Shown: in pieces, positions 1 through 8,478 of the stretch
Layout: every line of letters begins with the position of its first letter
Position numbering within the stretch: the stretch's first letter is position 1
Source: Lachnospiraceae bacterium
Lineage (GTDB): Bacteria; Bacillota; Clostridia; Lachnospirales; Lachnospiraceae
Length of the DNA stretch: 64,000 nucleotides
NCBI GenBank assembly: GCA_016291405.1
Contig: JAEEXG010000003.1
Location: forward strand, 41,987-105,986
Direction: 5' to 3'
The notes under the pieces: model-generated
Told to the model about the DNA's origin: nothing
Databases searched by the model: none
What the model saw: only the letters and a program-made list of their open reading frames with translations
Program-made: the position numbers and the translations under genes

Positions 1-1
1 C

Positions 2-451
2 TTAAGAATTAAGACTGTAGAGTCCTGCACAGCAGGAATGGTTGCTGCCCGTATCGTTAACGTACCCGGAGCTTCCGAAATCTTTAAATACGGTCTTATT
101 ACTTACTCAAATAAGGCTAAAAGAAAACTTACGGGCGTAAAGAAAGCAACTCTTGAAAAGTATACCGCCGTAAGTAAAGAAGTAGCCTGTGAAATGGTAA
201 GAAACATTGATATAGGCCCTAAAGCCGATGTGCTTATTGGTGTAACCGGTTATGCGGATTCAAACGATGAAAGCATTCCCGCAGGCCTTGTATACATAGC
301 CGTTAACGTATGCGGAAAGACAAGAGTTGAAGAATACAGATTTAACGGAGACAGAAATAAGGTAAGAACAAAAGCCACCACACAGGCCCTGGTGCTTGTA
401 AGAGAGTGCATGCTTGAGTATTTAAGCGAAATGACATTCAGAGATGCTTAA
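2..451 (+). CDS. cinA: CinA C-terminal NMN deamidase domain, 5'-truncated by window edge
   Basis: This is the C-terminal part of CinA, whose amidase domain deamidates nicotinamide mononucleotide in pyridine-nucleotide salvage. The window opens inside the gene: the frame is open from base 2, and the first visible residues (ESCTAG, then ARIVNVPGASEIF and YSNKAK) are the conserved PncC/CinA core. About 150 residues are visible, so any N-terminal MoaB-like half lies outside the window. A cinA gene just upstream of recA is a common Firmicutes arrangement. A terminator follows at 487, so recA is probably transcribed separately. The family call is safe; whether the protein is full-length CinA or a stand-alone PncC cannot be seen. 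Confidence 0.9.
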   Translation, partial: LRIKTVESCTAGMVAARIVNVPGASEIFKYGLITYSNKAKRKLTGVKKATLEKYTAVSKEVACEMVRNIDIGPKADVLIGVTGYADSNDESIPAGLVYIAVNVCGKTRVEEYRFNGDRNKVRTKATTQALVLVRECMLEYLSEMTFRDA

Positions 452-486
452 CTTACCTTGACAAAGACGGATTATATAATAAAATA

Positions 487-520
487 GAAGCGTGGTGTTT
501 ACCATGCTTCTTTTTATTTA
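487..520 (+). terminator. Intrinsic terminator after cinA
   Basis: A 9-bp stem (GAAGCGTGG at 487-495 with CCATGCTTC at 502-510, one G-T pair) has a 6-nt loop and is followed by TTTTTATTT. It separates cinA from recA. The stretch from about 520 to 700 holds no convincing gene. It contains only an 8-bp inverted repeat (647-654 with 683-690) of unknown meaning and an isolated AAGGAGG without a useful reading frame. Confidence 0.8.
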
Positions 521-710
521 TGTATTTACGGCTTTCAACGTTTGCCGATTATTTCAAAGCGGGTTATCCCGTCTAAGCAGAATGCATCTGAAGAATCTTT
601 CGTATCCTTTCGTTAATTCTCAGAATAATTTAATAAGGAGGTACCAAGGATTTGAAGTTTGTTACATAGAAAATCTTTTTTACAAATCCTAAAAAAATTA
701 CGAAAGAAGA

Positions 711-770
711 TTGACAAATACGAACAGATGTTTTATTCTTTATTTAGAACGTTTGTTCTTAAACAGGAGG
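711..770 (+). promoter_or_regulatory. recA promoter with two LexA (SOS) boxes and RBS
   Basis: The -35 TTGACA (711-716) and -10 TATTCT (734-739) are separated by 17 bp. A near-consensus Gram-positive LexA site, CGAACAGATGTTTT (721-734), lies inside the spacer. A perfect palindrome, AGAACGTTTGTTCT (746-759), lies just downstream of the -10. Both match the GAAC-N4-GTTC type of box, which predicts LexA repression of recA. AGGAGG (765-770) sits 10 nt before the ATG. Confidence 0.88.
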
Positions 771-780
771 ACGAAATCTA

Positions 781-1803
781 ATGGAAAAAGATGAAAAGTT
801 ACGCGCGCTTGATGCTGCGCTTGGTCAAATTGAAAAGCAATATGGTAAGGGAGCTGTTATGCGCTTAGGCGATCCTGCGGCTCAGATGAATGTTGAGACT
901 ATTCCCACAGGTTCTTTAAGCCTTGATATAGCTCTTGGTTTGGGCGGTATTCCCAAGGGAAGAATCATAGAAATCTATGGTCCCGAATCTTCAGGTAAAA
1001 CAACCGTTACCCTTCATATGATTGCTGAAGTGCAGAAGAGAGGCGGTATCGCAGGATTTATTGATGCAGAACATGCTCTTGATCCTGTATATGCAAAGAA
1101 TATAGGTGTTGATATCAACAACCTTTATATATCACAGCCCGACAACGGAGAACAGGCTCTTGAAATCACAGAGACCATGGTTCGTTCCGGTGCTATCGAC
1201 ATTGTAGTAGTTGACTCTGTTGCAGCCCTTGTTCCCAAGGCTGAAATCGACGGTGATATGGGTGATGCTCACATGGGTCTCCAGGCTCGTCTTATGTCTC
1301 AGGCTTTAAGAAAACTTACAGCCGTTATAAGCAAGTCAAATTGTACAGTTATCTTTATTAACCAGCTTCGTGAAAAGCTTGGCGTTATGTTTGGTAACCC
1401 CGAGACCACAACCGGTGGTCGTGCCCTTAAGTTCTATGCTTCCGTAAGAATGGATGTTAGAAGAGTTGAAGCATTAAAGGCTTCCGGAGAAGTTACAGGT
1501 AACCGTACAAGAGTTAAAGTAGTTAAGAATAAGGTTTCACCTCCCTTCAAGGAAGCTGAATTCGATATCATCTTTGGCGAAGGTATCTCTCATGAAGGAG
1601 ATGTACTTGACTTAGCTGTAGAAGATGACATCATCAATAAGAGCGGTGCATGGTTTGCTTACGAAGGAAATAAAATCGGTCAGGGACGTGAAAATGCTCG
1701 TCAGTACTTAAAAGACAACCCACTTGTAATGCAGGAAATCGAGCAGAAAGTTCGTGCCGCACACGGCCTTCCTACCGAAGAGGCTGTAAAGAATGCTGAT
1801 TGA
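781..1803 (+). CDS. recA: Recombinase RecA
   Basis: RecA is the ATP-dependent strand-exchange protein and co-protease for LexA in the cytoplasm. The 340 residues match the usual family length. The Walker A motif GPESSGKT lies at residues 67-74. Walker B ([10 protein letters not shown]), the L1/L2 DNA-binding loops and the FINQLREK and [19 protein letters not shown] signatures are all present. The start is fixed by AGGAGG 10 nt upstream. The 3' end overlaps recX by 11 nt, so the two are co-transcribed and probably translationally coupled. Two SOS boxes in the promoter predict damage induction. Nothing is unusual about the protein. Confidence 0.99.
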   Translation: MEKDEKLRALDAALGQIEKQYGKGAVMRLGDPAAQMNVETIPTGSLSLDIALGLGGIPKGRIIEIYGPESSGKTTVTLHMIAEVQKRGGIAGFIDAEHALDPVYAKNIGVDINNLYISQPDNGEQALEITETMVRSGAIDIVVVDSVAALVPKAEIDGDMGDAHMGLQARLMSQALRKLTAVISKSNCTVIFINQLREKLGVMFGNPETTTGGRALKFYASVRMDVRRVEALKASGEVTGNRTRVKVVKNKVSPPFKEAEFDIIFGEGISHEGDVLDLAVEDDIINKSGAWFAYEGNKIGQGRENARQYLKDNPLVMQEIEQKVRAAHGLPTEEAVKNAD

Positions 1804-2428
1804 AAAGATTCAAAGCGTAAATAAGAGCAGAAGTAAGGTTTTTCTTGATACCGGTGAAAGCTTCGTTTTATATAACGGTGAATTAAGAATCTTAAAGCTT
1901 AAAGAAAACACTGAATTACCTGATTCGGTATATAAGCAGATAAAAGAGGCTGTGCTTCCTAAGAGAGCGAAGCTTCGCACCATGAACCTTTTAAAGGTTA
2001 AGCCATATACCGAGTATAATTTACGAAAGAAGCTTATTGAGGGCGGATACCCATCTGATGTAATTGATATAGCAATTGATTACGTAAAATCCTTTGGATA
2101 CATTAACGATCATCAATATGCCATTGATTACATCACTCAGGATAAGGACAGGCACACAAAGAAGGAAATCTATTTAAAGCTTTCTCAAAAGGGCATTGCA
2201 AAGGAAACACTGGATAGTGCATTTAATGAGCTCTACGGTTCCTATTCCGAATCAAGGAGCGAGTCCTCCTTTAACGAAAGCGAACTTGTTTTAAAGACAC
2301 TTAAAAAGCGTGGATTTACAGGTAATGAAACTTACGAAGAAAAGCAAAAGCTTCTTGCTTACTTTTACAGACGCGGATTTGATATGGATACAGTATTTTC
2401 CGCAATGAATTCAATAAAGGATGAATAA
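1793..2428 (+). CDS. recX: Regulatory protein RecX
   Basis: RecX binds RecA filaments and modulates their assembly and activity. The 211-residue protein has the helical RecX repeats, including the family core around [20 protein letters not shown] and [18 protein letters not shown] at about residues 75-120. The start ATG lies inside the end of recA (11-nt overlap), the normal recA-recX coupling. A strong hairpin follows and terminates both this operon and the convergent LacI gene. The N-terminal 70 residues are a variable basic region. In many clostridia the next gene would be rny, but here an 11-kb sugar locus intervenes. Confidence 0.93.
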   Translation: MLIEKIQSVNKSRSKVFLDTGESFVLYNGELRILKLKENTELPDSVYKQIKEAVLPKRAKLRTMNLLKVKPYTEYNLRKKLIEGGYPSDVIDIAIDYVKSFGYINDHQYAIDYITQDKDRHTKKEIYLKLSQKGIAKETLDSAFNELYGSYSESRSESSFNESELVLKTLKKRGFTGNETYEEKQKLLAYFYRRGFDMDTVFSAMNSIKDE

Positions 2429-2432
2429 ATAA

Positions 2433-2464
2433 AAGCCTTCGAGATTTTCTCGAAGGCTTCGTTT
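2433..2464. terminator. Bidirectional terminator between recX and the LacI gene
   Basis: A perfect 12-bp stem (AAGCCTTCGAGA at 2433-2444, TCTCGAAGGCTT at 2448-2459) has a TTT loop, with T-rich sequence on the + side and A-rich sequence (T-run on the - strand) on the other. It lies between convergent genes and can serve both. Confidence 0.9.
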
Positions 2465-3490
2465 TTAGGTACTCGATCTTTTTAATATCTCTGCACCAAG
2501 GTTTATAACCTTAGGAGGTGTATCGTCTCCGTTAATTCTTTCAAACAACACATTTGCAGCAACGCGTCCCATTTCATAGATGGGAAGGGAGATTGTTGAA
2601 AGGGGCGGATTTGAATATTTTGAAATTTCGATATTTGATAATCCTATTACAGCTACATCTTTTGGAACATTTAATCCTAAATCATATAAGGTTCTAAGTA
2701 CCGATATAGCCATAAGGTCGCTGGCTACGAAGAATGCTCTGGGAAGGCAGCCTTCTTTATAGGCTTTTTTAATTCTTCCGGCACAATACTTTTCATCCCA
2801 ATTACTGGGAAGCACCCATTTTTCATTAAAGGGAAGTCCGTATCTGTGAAGAGCGGAGTAGTAACCGTTAAAACGGCGACTCTGCTTTAAGTCTTCTTCG
2901 AAACCTCCAATAAATCCAATTTCCTTATAACCGCAATCTACAAGATGCTTAACAGCCATGGTAGCTGTAGTGAAGTGATCGTAAGCTATATTATCGATAG
3001 ATGAGTGTATTGTATCGATTCCCACAATAAATGATGTCTGTTCTTTTAAATGATTAAAGATGGCATCATCCAAGGAATTCATTATTATAACGCCACTGAT
3101 CTTTTCGTGGAATGTATTATAAAGAGTCTGAGGATCTTCCAATTCTTCGGTGGTTCTTATAAAGGCTATTTCGTAACCTTTTTCCATAACCGTTTTCTCA
3201 AAGCCTGAAAGAATAGACAAATAATAAGGATCTGTATATTTTCCGCCTCGTACGTTTAATACGCAACCAAAGCGATGAACCGCAGGTATCTTCTGAGTGG
3301 AATTCTTCTTTACAATAGACATTTGCTGTTTTGAAGAAGTAGGCGCCTTGTAGTTTAACTCAGCAACCGCTTTCCAAACCCTTTCACGGGTCTCCTGGGT
3401 CATTTTATATTTTGTGTCATGATTTAGTACACGCGACACGCTAGCAACTGATACTCCTGCCAGACTCGCGACATCTCTGACTGTGCTCAT
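2465..3490 (-). CDS. LacI/GalR-family transcriptional regulator
   Basis: This DNA-binding sugar-responsive regulator has 341 residues, the usual LacI length. The N-terminal helix-turn-helix (TVRDVASLAGVSVASVSRVLN, residues about 3-23) is followed by the hinge helix. From about residue 70 there is a periplasmic-binding-protein-like effector domain (GVIIMNSLDD, VKHLVDCGYKEIGFIGG, FFVASDLMAISVLRTLYDLG). It is divergent from the acyltransferase-CUT1 transporter operon and separated by a 268-bp region packed with ACGT-centred motifs, so it most likely controls that operon and itself. Its own promoter (TTGACA at 3563-3568 and TAGCAT at 3540-3545, - strand, 17-bp spacing) is flanked by an inverted pair of the motif. 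The effector sugar is unknown. Confidence 0.93.
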   Translation of the reverse strand: MSTVRDVASLAGVSVASVSRVLNHDTKYKMTQETRERVWKAVAELNYKAPTSSKQQMSIVKKNSTQKIPAVHRFGCVLNVRGGKYTDPYYLSILSGFEKTVMEKGYEIAFIRTTEELEDPQTLYNTFHEKISGVIIMNSLDDAIFNHLKEQTSFIVGIDTIHSSIDNIAYDHFTTATMAVKHLVDCGYKEIGFIGGFEEDLKQSRRFNGYYSALHRYGLPFNEKWVLPSNWDEKYCAGRIKKAYKEGCLPRAFFVASDLMAISVLRTLYDLGLNVPKDVAVIGLSNIEISKYSNPPLSTISLPIYEMGRVAANVLFERINGDDTPPKVINLGAEILKRSST

Positions 3491-3539
3491 TGTAGCTCCC
3501 TTAAAAGATATATAGTTTTGTTTCGTGTTTCTACTATTG

Positions 3540-3735
3540 ATGCTATCTTATTTTTGTTACGTTGTCAAATATTTAACGTAACAAAATCGAAAACATGCTA
3601 CGTTAAATTTAACAAAAATGCAGAACAAAATACAGTAAAAATCAACATTGAACGTAAAAACGAAAAATGTTACGCTCTTGACGTAACAAATCATACGTGT
3701 TACGTTAGATGTATCACGAAACAAGAATGTTACAA
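3540..3735. promoter_or_regulatory. Divergent control region with array of TTACGTT/AACGTAA motifs
   Basis: About eight copies of a TGTTACGTT-like motif with a palindromic ACGT or ACG core occur in under 200 bp. Clear copies are TTGTTACGTT (3554-3563), its inverted copy AACGTAACAA (3575-3584), CTACGTTAAA (3598-3607), GAACGTAAAA (3650-3659), TGTTACGCT (3668-3676), ACGTAACAA (3681-3689), TGTTACGTTA (3698-3707) and TGTTACAAA (3728-3736). Three direct copies are exactly 30 bp apart (3668, 3698, 3728). The lacI promoter uses the - strand TTGACA at 3563-3568. A candidate + promoter is TTGACG (3678-3683), 17 bp, then TACGTT (3701-3706) with an extended TG, so both its elements fall in motif copies. 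Operator function is inferred. Confidence 0.65.
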
Positions 3736-3758
3736 ATAAACGGTATTGGTTAAAGGTT

Positions 3759-5114
3759 ATGACAAATTTTAATGAACTGGTGCAGTATGTGGGAATGCAT
3801 AAACTGCCCAAGGGTTTTACGGAAGCGTTTAGTCTCTACGAGCCTGACGACAGTAAGACATTGATTGATAAGGATTATTACAATGCTTTACTTGCACCTT
3901 ACAATCTTTCAAAGGATCAAAGAGCTTATCTTGATGAAACTCTTGATGCCATAGAAAAAGATGAAAAGGTTTTGCTATTTTCTAAATTCTTCGTATGGGA
4001 TATGTGCTCCATGCGAAACAAGTATGACATCGATAACTACACGGAATTGGTTCCCTCATGCTTAGGTAAATATAACGAAGCATATGCTTTTATCATTTTA
4101 CTTGCATGCGTGCCTGTTGCAGAAAAGGAGATGATCAGAAGAGGTATTCCGAAAGAATACTACGAAGACATTCCGCACAGGATGATAAGGGATCAGCTTT
4201 CAAGATATATTGAAACAGGTAAGATTGATGTTTTGGATATGCCTTGGAAGTTAAACTTCTATACGCTTACGATTTTTCTTTTAGATAGATTTTTATTTAT
4301 TCCATATCAACACGGCGAAGGCTTTAGCTTATACAGAAGCAAAAAGACCGGAAAGGTAATCGGCATTCCAAACGCCGGCACCAAGTATGACGCCGAAGGA
4401 CAGCTCTTAAGATGGGGCGGCGTTGATTATGGCGATGAAGAAGAACCGGATGAAGAATCGGAAGAAAGAATTCCCGGTTCAGGCTATGAATATTCTGAGA
4501 GAAAAGCTAAAAGCGATCATGTATTCATTACCGATAAGACCGAGGAAAACGGTAAAGTTACAGGCTACTACATGAATCCTGTGGGATTTACTGAAGAAAG
4601 AAAAGTCACTCTTGATTTAAACGAATATGAATGTGTGCTTAAGCAGGGAGATTACCTTATAGCACTTCACATTCCGGGTGGTGAGGGTTATACACCCGAG
4701 AGAATGCATAATTCAATGGAACTGGCTCTTGAATTCTTTAAAAAGTATTATCCCGAACATGACATGAAGGGATTTTGGAGTTCAAGCTGGCTTTACGATA
4801 AAAGACTTGAATTCATCATCGGTAAGGGAAAGAACATAACCAATGTTCAAAACCTTATGTTTAGATACAGCGACGGTGAAGACGGTTCCATGTTATATGT
4901 TCATTTATATAAAACAATGGACGCTATTCTAAAGGATACCGATTGTAAAACCACTCTTCAAAAGGGCGCCAAGGAAAGACTTTTAAGAGGAGAACGTTTC
5001 TTAACAACAGGAATGATGATCCTTAAAGAGGAAGCCCTTAATCACAAAGAGTATTTTACAAAAGAAGATGAATTAAGCTTTTATAATCTTATGGAAAAAT
5101 GGGGCATGCAATGA
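3759..5114 (+). CDS. Putative GNAT-type acyltransferase (NAT_N/GNAT_C architecture)
   Basis: This 451-residue protein resembles the acyltransferase family annotated in Firmicutes sugar loci. An N-terminal helical domain (about residues 1-150) is followed by a GNAT-like C-terminal half. The second half has the acyl-CoA-fold-like stretch YLIALHIPGGEGYTPERMHNSMELALEFF (about 310-340) and the ending around LLRGERFLTTGMMIL. A short acidic insert (GDEEEPDEESEE, about residues 227-239) looks like a flexible linker. It is the first gene of the transporter operon and its stop overlaps the next start (ATGA). No good Shine-Dalgarno precedes the ATG, so the start is less certain. The substrate is unknown; acetylation of an imported sugar or glycan fragment is an inference. 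Confidence 0.7.
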   Translation: MTNFNELVQYVGMHKLPKGFTEAFSLYEPDDSKTLIDKDYYNALLAPYNLSKDQRAYLDETLDAIEKDEKVLLFSKFFVWDMCSMRNKYDIDNYTELVPSCLGKYNEAYAFIILLACVPVAEKEMIRRGIPKEYYEDIPHRMIRDQLSRYIETGKIDVLDMPWKLNFYTLTIFLLDRFLFIPYQHGEGFSLYRSKKTGKVIGIPNAGTKYDAEGQLLRWGGVDYGDEEEPDEESEERIPGSGYEYSERKAKSDHVFITDKTEENGKVTGYYMNPVGFTEERKVTLDLNEYECVLKQGDYLIALHIPGGEGYTPERMHNSMELALEFFKKYYPEHDMKGFWSSSWLYDKRLEFIIGKGKNITNVQNLMFRYSDGEDGSMLYVHLYKTMDAILKDTDCKTTLQKGAKERLLRGERFLTTGMMILKEEALNHKEYFTKEDELSFYNLMEKWGMQ

Positions 5115-6019
5115 GAAAGGAATTAAAGAAAAACAGACAACTTTATCTGATGTGCGTTCCGGCAATCATTTTTCTTATTATGTTTTGTTACATCCCGATG
5201 GTCGGTATTTGGATGGCCTTTACGGATTACAACATAAGGGACGGAATTTTCGGAAGCAGATTTGTTGGCTTACAAAACTTTAAGTACTTCTTTACAGGAA
5301 GTACGGGAATGGGCCCGAGAGTTATTTGGAATACACTCGTAATTAACTTTTGGGGATTAATATTCGGAACAATAGTTCCAATCACTATAGCAATTTGCTT
5401 TAACCTTGTAAAAGGTAAGTTTTTTAAGAAGTTTACACAAAGCGCGATGTTTTTTCCTTACTTCTTATCATGGGTTGTTGTAGGTGCGATTGTTTACGCG
5501 TTCTTCTCATCAGACACAGGACTTGTAAACAGAATTCTTACAAGCAACGGCCTTGAAAAGATAAGATGGTACGCAGAAGGAAAGTACTGGAAGCCGATTA
5601 TCATAACGGCAGATATATGGAAATGGTGTGGATACAACTCAATCATATATTTAGCTGCAACATCAAACTTTGATGCTTCTTTATATGATGCGGCATCCGT
5701 TGACGGAGCAAATTTGTTTCAACAGACAATGCACCTTACGGTGCCTATGTTAAAGCCTACGGTAGTAGTGCTTACCCTTATGAGTATCGGTCGAATCTTC
5801 TTCGGAGATTTCGGTATGATTTACGGTATTGTAGGTAACAACTCACTTTTGTATGATTCAGTAGCCGTTATCGATACTTACGTATATTCGGCAATGAGAT
5901 CCTTAGGATTTTCATATACCACGGCGATTGGTTTCTTCCAGTCTGTAATGGGACTTATCCTGGTTACAACTGCGAATAAGCTTGCCAAAAAAGTAAATGA
6001 AGGGGAGGGACTGTTTTAA
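5111..6019 (+). CDS. CUT1 ABC sugar transporter permease, LplB type
   Basis: This inner-membrane permease of a carbohydrate ABC importer has six predicted helices. Its EAA loop (YDAASVDGANLFQQTMHLTVPMLKP) matches the EAA---G---------I-LP pattern that docks on the ATPase. I chose the ATG at 5111, which overlaps the upstream TGA in ATGA and has GGGG seven bases before it, over the in-frame ATG at 5099. It has 302 residues. With the next permease and the solute-binding lipoprotein it forms an LplABC/YtcQ-type importer for oligosaccharides, often of plant cell-wall or uronic-acid origin. No ATP-binding subunit is encoded, so a shared MsmX-like ATPase elsewhere is expected. Confidence 0.92.
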   Translation: MRKELKKNRQLYLMCVPAIIFLIMFCYIPMVGIWMAFTDYNIRDGIFGSRFVGLQNFKYFFTGSTGMGPRVIWNTLVINFWGLIFGTIVPITIAICFNLVKGKFFKKFTQSAMFFPYFLSWVVVGAIVYAFFSSDTGLVNRILTSNGLEKIRWYAEGKYWKPIIITADIWKWCGYNSIIYLAATSNFDASLYDAASVDGANLFQQTMHLTVPMLKPTVVVLTLMSIGRIFFGDFGMIYGIVGNNSLLYDSVAVIDTYVYSAMRSLGFSYTTAIGFFQSVMGLILVTTANKLAKKVNEGEGLF

Positions 6020-6909
6020 TGAAAAGACGTTCAGCCTCAGACAGAGCGGTACTTATATTTGCTTATCTTTTTATAGGATTAATAGCCGTTGTTTGTCTTT
6101 ATCCTTTGGTAATGGTTTTAAGCGTATCATTTTCTGATAACTTCCTTGTAACAAGAGACGGTTACTCGGTTATTCCAAGAAACTTTACGTTTGATACATA
6201 CACCTACATCTTCGCACACAGCGGTGCAAGAATTTTGAAATCATATGTGGTAACGATTTGTATCACGATTATAGGTACAATTCTTTCCATGATAATCACA
6301 AGTATGATTTCCTTTGCTCTTTCGATTAGAGAGCTTAAGTACAGAAACGCAATTGCATTTTTCTGCAATTTTACAATTATATTCTCTGCAGGACTTATTC
6401 CTTGGTACTACGTTTGCGTTAACTGGTATCACATGATGGACACTTACGGAGCGTTGGTTATTCCTTCTTTGTTCAGTGTTTGGAACATGTTCCTTATGAG
6501 AACCTACTTTTCAGCTGTTCCTCCGTCACTTTATGAATCAGCTAAATTGGACGGAGCAAGCTACTACAGAATTTATTGGTCAATCGCAATTCCGCTTTGT
6601 AAGACCGCTATGTTGACCGTCGGCCTTATGTATGCCCTTTGCTATTGGAACGATTGGTGGAACGCTTTAATGTTTGTAAACGACAGAGAAAAATTCCCCT
6701 TACAGTATTTTCTGTATAACATCCTATCAAACATCAATGCTATCTCAAGCGGACGAGTTCCTTCGGGAGCCGCAGCCAACATAAAGCTTCCGTCAGAGAC
6801 AGTAAAGATGGCCGTAACCGTTATCGTTATCGGACCTGTAATTTTCCTATATCCGTTTATTCAAAAGTATTTTGTAGACGGTATCATGTCCGGAGCGGTT
6901 AAAGAATAA
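6019..6909 (+). CDS. CUT1 ABC sugar transporter permease, LplC/YtcP type
   Basis: This is the second permease of the same importer, 296 residues with about six membrane helices. Its EAA loop is YESAKLDGASYYRIYWSIAIPLCK. The C-terminal PFIQKYFVDGIMSGAVKE is the standard ending of LplC-type permeases. The ATG overlaps the stop of the first permease (TAATG), showing translational coupling. The solute-binding protein follows after 21 bp. Confidence 0.93.
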   Translation: MKRRSASDRAVLIFAYLFIGLIAVVCLYPLVMVLSVSFSDNFLVTRDGYSVIPRNFTFDTYTYIFAHSGARILKSYVVTICITIIGTILSMIITSMISFALSIRELKYRNAIAFFCNFTIIFSAGLIPWYYVCVNWYHMMDTYGALVIPSLFSVWNMFLMRTYFSAVPPSLYESAKLDGASYYRIYWSIAIPLCKTAMLTVGLMYALCYWNDWWNALMFVNDREKFPLQYFLYNILSNINAISSGRVPSGAAANIKLPSETVKMAVTVIVIGPVIFLYPFIQKYFVDGIMSGAVKE

Positions 6910-6930
6910 AAAGAGAGAGGAAAGCAAAAA

Positions 6931-8403
6931 ATGAAAAGAATGAAGAAGTTTTTAGTTCTTTGCATGGCAACCGTAATGGCTGTTTCCACTTTGGCGGGTT
7001 GTGGAGCAAAGAAGGGTGGAAGCTCAGACAAAGTTGTTATTCTTTACCCCGGTGAAGAAACAGATAGCATGTCAGACTTCATCAACAACAAACTCAATCC
7101 CAGACTTAAGAGTGAAGTCGGAATTGAAGTTGAGCTCATCTATAAGGGATGGGATCAGTACTGGGAACAGAAAGACGTTATGCTTGCTGCAAACCAGACA
7201 ATCGACCTTTATTGGGACGGACTTCCTGATATTTCAACAATGGTAAATAAATCACAGTGTCAGCCTTTGGATGACCTCATTAAGGACAACTGCCCTGATA
7301 TGTTAAAGGTTATTCCTAAGTCACAGTTGGCAGGTGGTGTTGTTAACGGAAAACAGTATGGTATTCCTTCAGCATATGCTCCTTCATCATGTATGTTCCA
7401 GCTTGTTTGCGTACGTGAAGACCTTCTTGAAGGTGTTGGTATGTCAGACATCAAGACAGCAGATGACCTTAAGGAATATGCAACAAAGGTTGCTGAACAG
7501 TATCCCGATATGAAGGGACCTGCAGATATTATCTTTAAGCCCCTTACACGTTACTTTGCAGACGAACAGTACACATGGTGTGCTTACGCTGATTCAGTAG
7601 TATACGGCGAAGATACAAGAAAAGCTTATGACTACTATGAAACAGATGCATTTAAGGAAGTTGCTAAGTTCAACCAGTCAATGTACGAAGCAGGCTTATA
7701 CAAAGATGAACTTACAACAAACTACAACGAACGTGATTCTCGTATCCAGCAGGGTACATACATTTGGGTAGAAGGTTCACTTGGTAAGGAAAACGAAATC
7801 ATTTCATCAGTAAGAGCAAACGCTCCCGATGCAAAGCTTAAGTCTTACCTCCTTAACCCTACAGCAGACAAGTACATCACAGCATGTGGTGGTGAAGTTC
7901 TTTGCGTTCCTTACAGCGCAGCTAACCCCGCCGGTGCTATGAAGTTCTTAAACTGGATGTATAAAGATCAGGCTAACTACCTTTTCTGCTTATACGGACC
8001 TGAAGGCGAAAACTACAACATCGTAGACGGAAGAATCGAATTAAAGGATCCCAGCTTCGAAGGTTACTTCTATGAATGGATGTTCAGAAATGCTAACTAC
8101 ACACTCTTTACATCAGACACATCTGAAGACTTTATCGAAAGCTACAATTCATGGGATGACAATGCAAAGACATCTGATGTTATTGCATTCCACTTCGATA
8201 ACTCTAACGTAAAAGAAATTGAAACAGCTGTTAACGAAGTTGCACAGAAGGAATTCCAGCCTATCGAGTGCGGTTATGTTGATTTTGATACAGCATACCC
8301 TGTTGCTTTGGAACACTTAAAAGATGCAGGTATTGATGAATACGTTGCAGAAGTACAGAGACAGTTAGACGAATTCTTTAAGACAAACGGATATCAGCAC
8401 TAA
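6931..8403 (+). CDS. Extracellular solute-binding lipoprotein of the CUT1 importer
   Basis: This is the substrate-capturing lipoprotein on the outer face of the membrane. It has 490 residues. The signal peptide MKRMKKFLVLCMATVMAVS ends in the lipobox LAGC, with the lipid-modified Cys at about residue 24. The mature part begins with the typical VVILYPGEETD opening and has the extracellular solute-binding family fold, including FLNWMYKDQANYLFCLYGPEGENY near residue 345. AGAGAGG precedes the ATG. It closes the permease cluster and is followed by a terminator. LplA-type binding proteins generally recognise oligosaccharides; the ligand here is not predictable. Confidence 0.92.
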   Translation: MKRMKKFLVLCMATVMAVSTLAGCGAKKGGSSDKVVILYPGEETDSMSDFINNKLNPRLKSEVGIEVELIYKGWDQYWEQKDVMLAANQTIDLYWDGLPDISTMVNKSQCQPLDDLIKDNCPDMLKVIPKSQLAGGVVNGKQYGIPSAYAPSSCMFQLVCVREDLLEGVGMSDIKTADDLKEYATKVAEQYPDMKGPADIIFKPLTRYFADEQYTWCAYADSVVYGEDTRKAYDYYETDAFKEVAKFNQSMYEAGLYKDELTTNYNERDSRIQQGTYIWVEGSLGKENEIISSVRANAPDAKLKSYLLNPTADKYITACGGEVLCVPYSAANPAGAMKFLNWMYKDQANYLFCLYGPEGENYNIVDGRIELKDPSFEGYFYEWMFRNANYTLFTSDTSEDFIESYNSWDDNAKTSDVIAFHFDNSNVKEIETAVNEVAQKEFQPIECGYVDFDTAYPVALEHLKDAGIDEYVAEVQRQLDEFFKTNGYQH

Positions 8404-8409
8404 AACTGT

Positions 8410-8447
8410 GGACAGGCACGATAAAATATCCTGCCTGTCCTTTTTTT
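8410..8447 (+). terminator. Terminator after the solute-binding protein
   Basis: A 9-bp perfect stem, GGACAGGCA (8410-8418) with TGCCTGTCC (8432-8440), is followed by TTTTTTT. Because the next gene starts only about 30 bp later in the same direction, this may be a partial terminator that keeps the binding protein more abundant than downstream gene products. Confidence 0.88.
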
Positions 8448-8478
8448 ACTCATTTATATTGAGATGGGATAACAATAT

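Noticed and set aside
492..692. 66-codon open frame after cinA
   Set aside because: It begins inside the terminator hairpin, has no ribosome site at its start and shows no protein-like composition.
3518..3811. Overlapping open frames on both strands in the lacI-operon spacer
   Set aside because: Their recurring Cys-Tyr-Val residues come from the repeated TGTTACGTT motif; there is no ribosome site and one starts at TTG. The repeats are better read as regulatory DNA.
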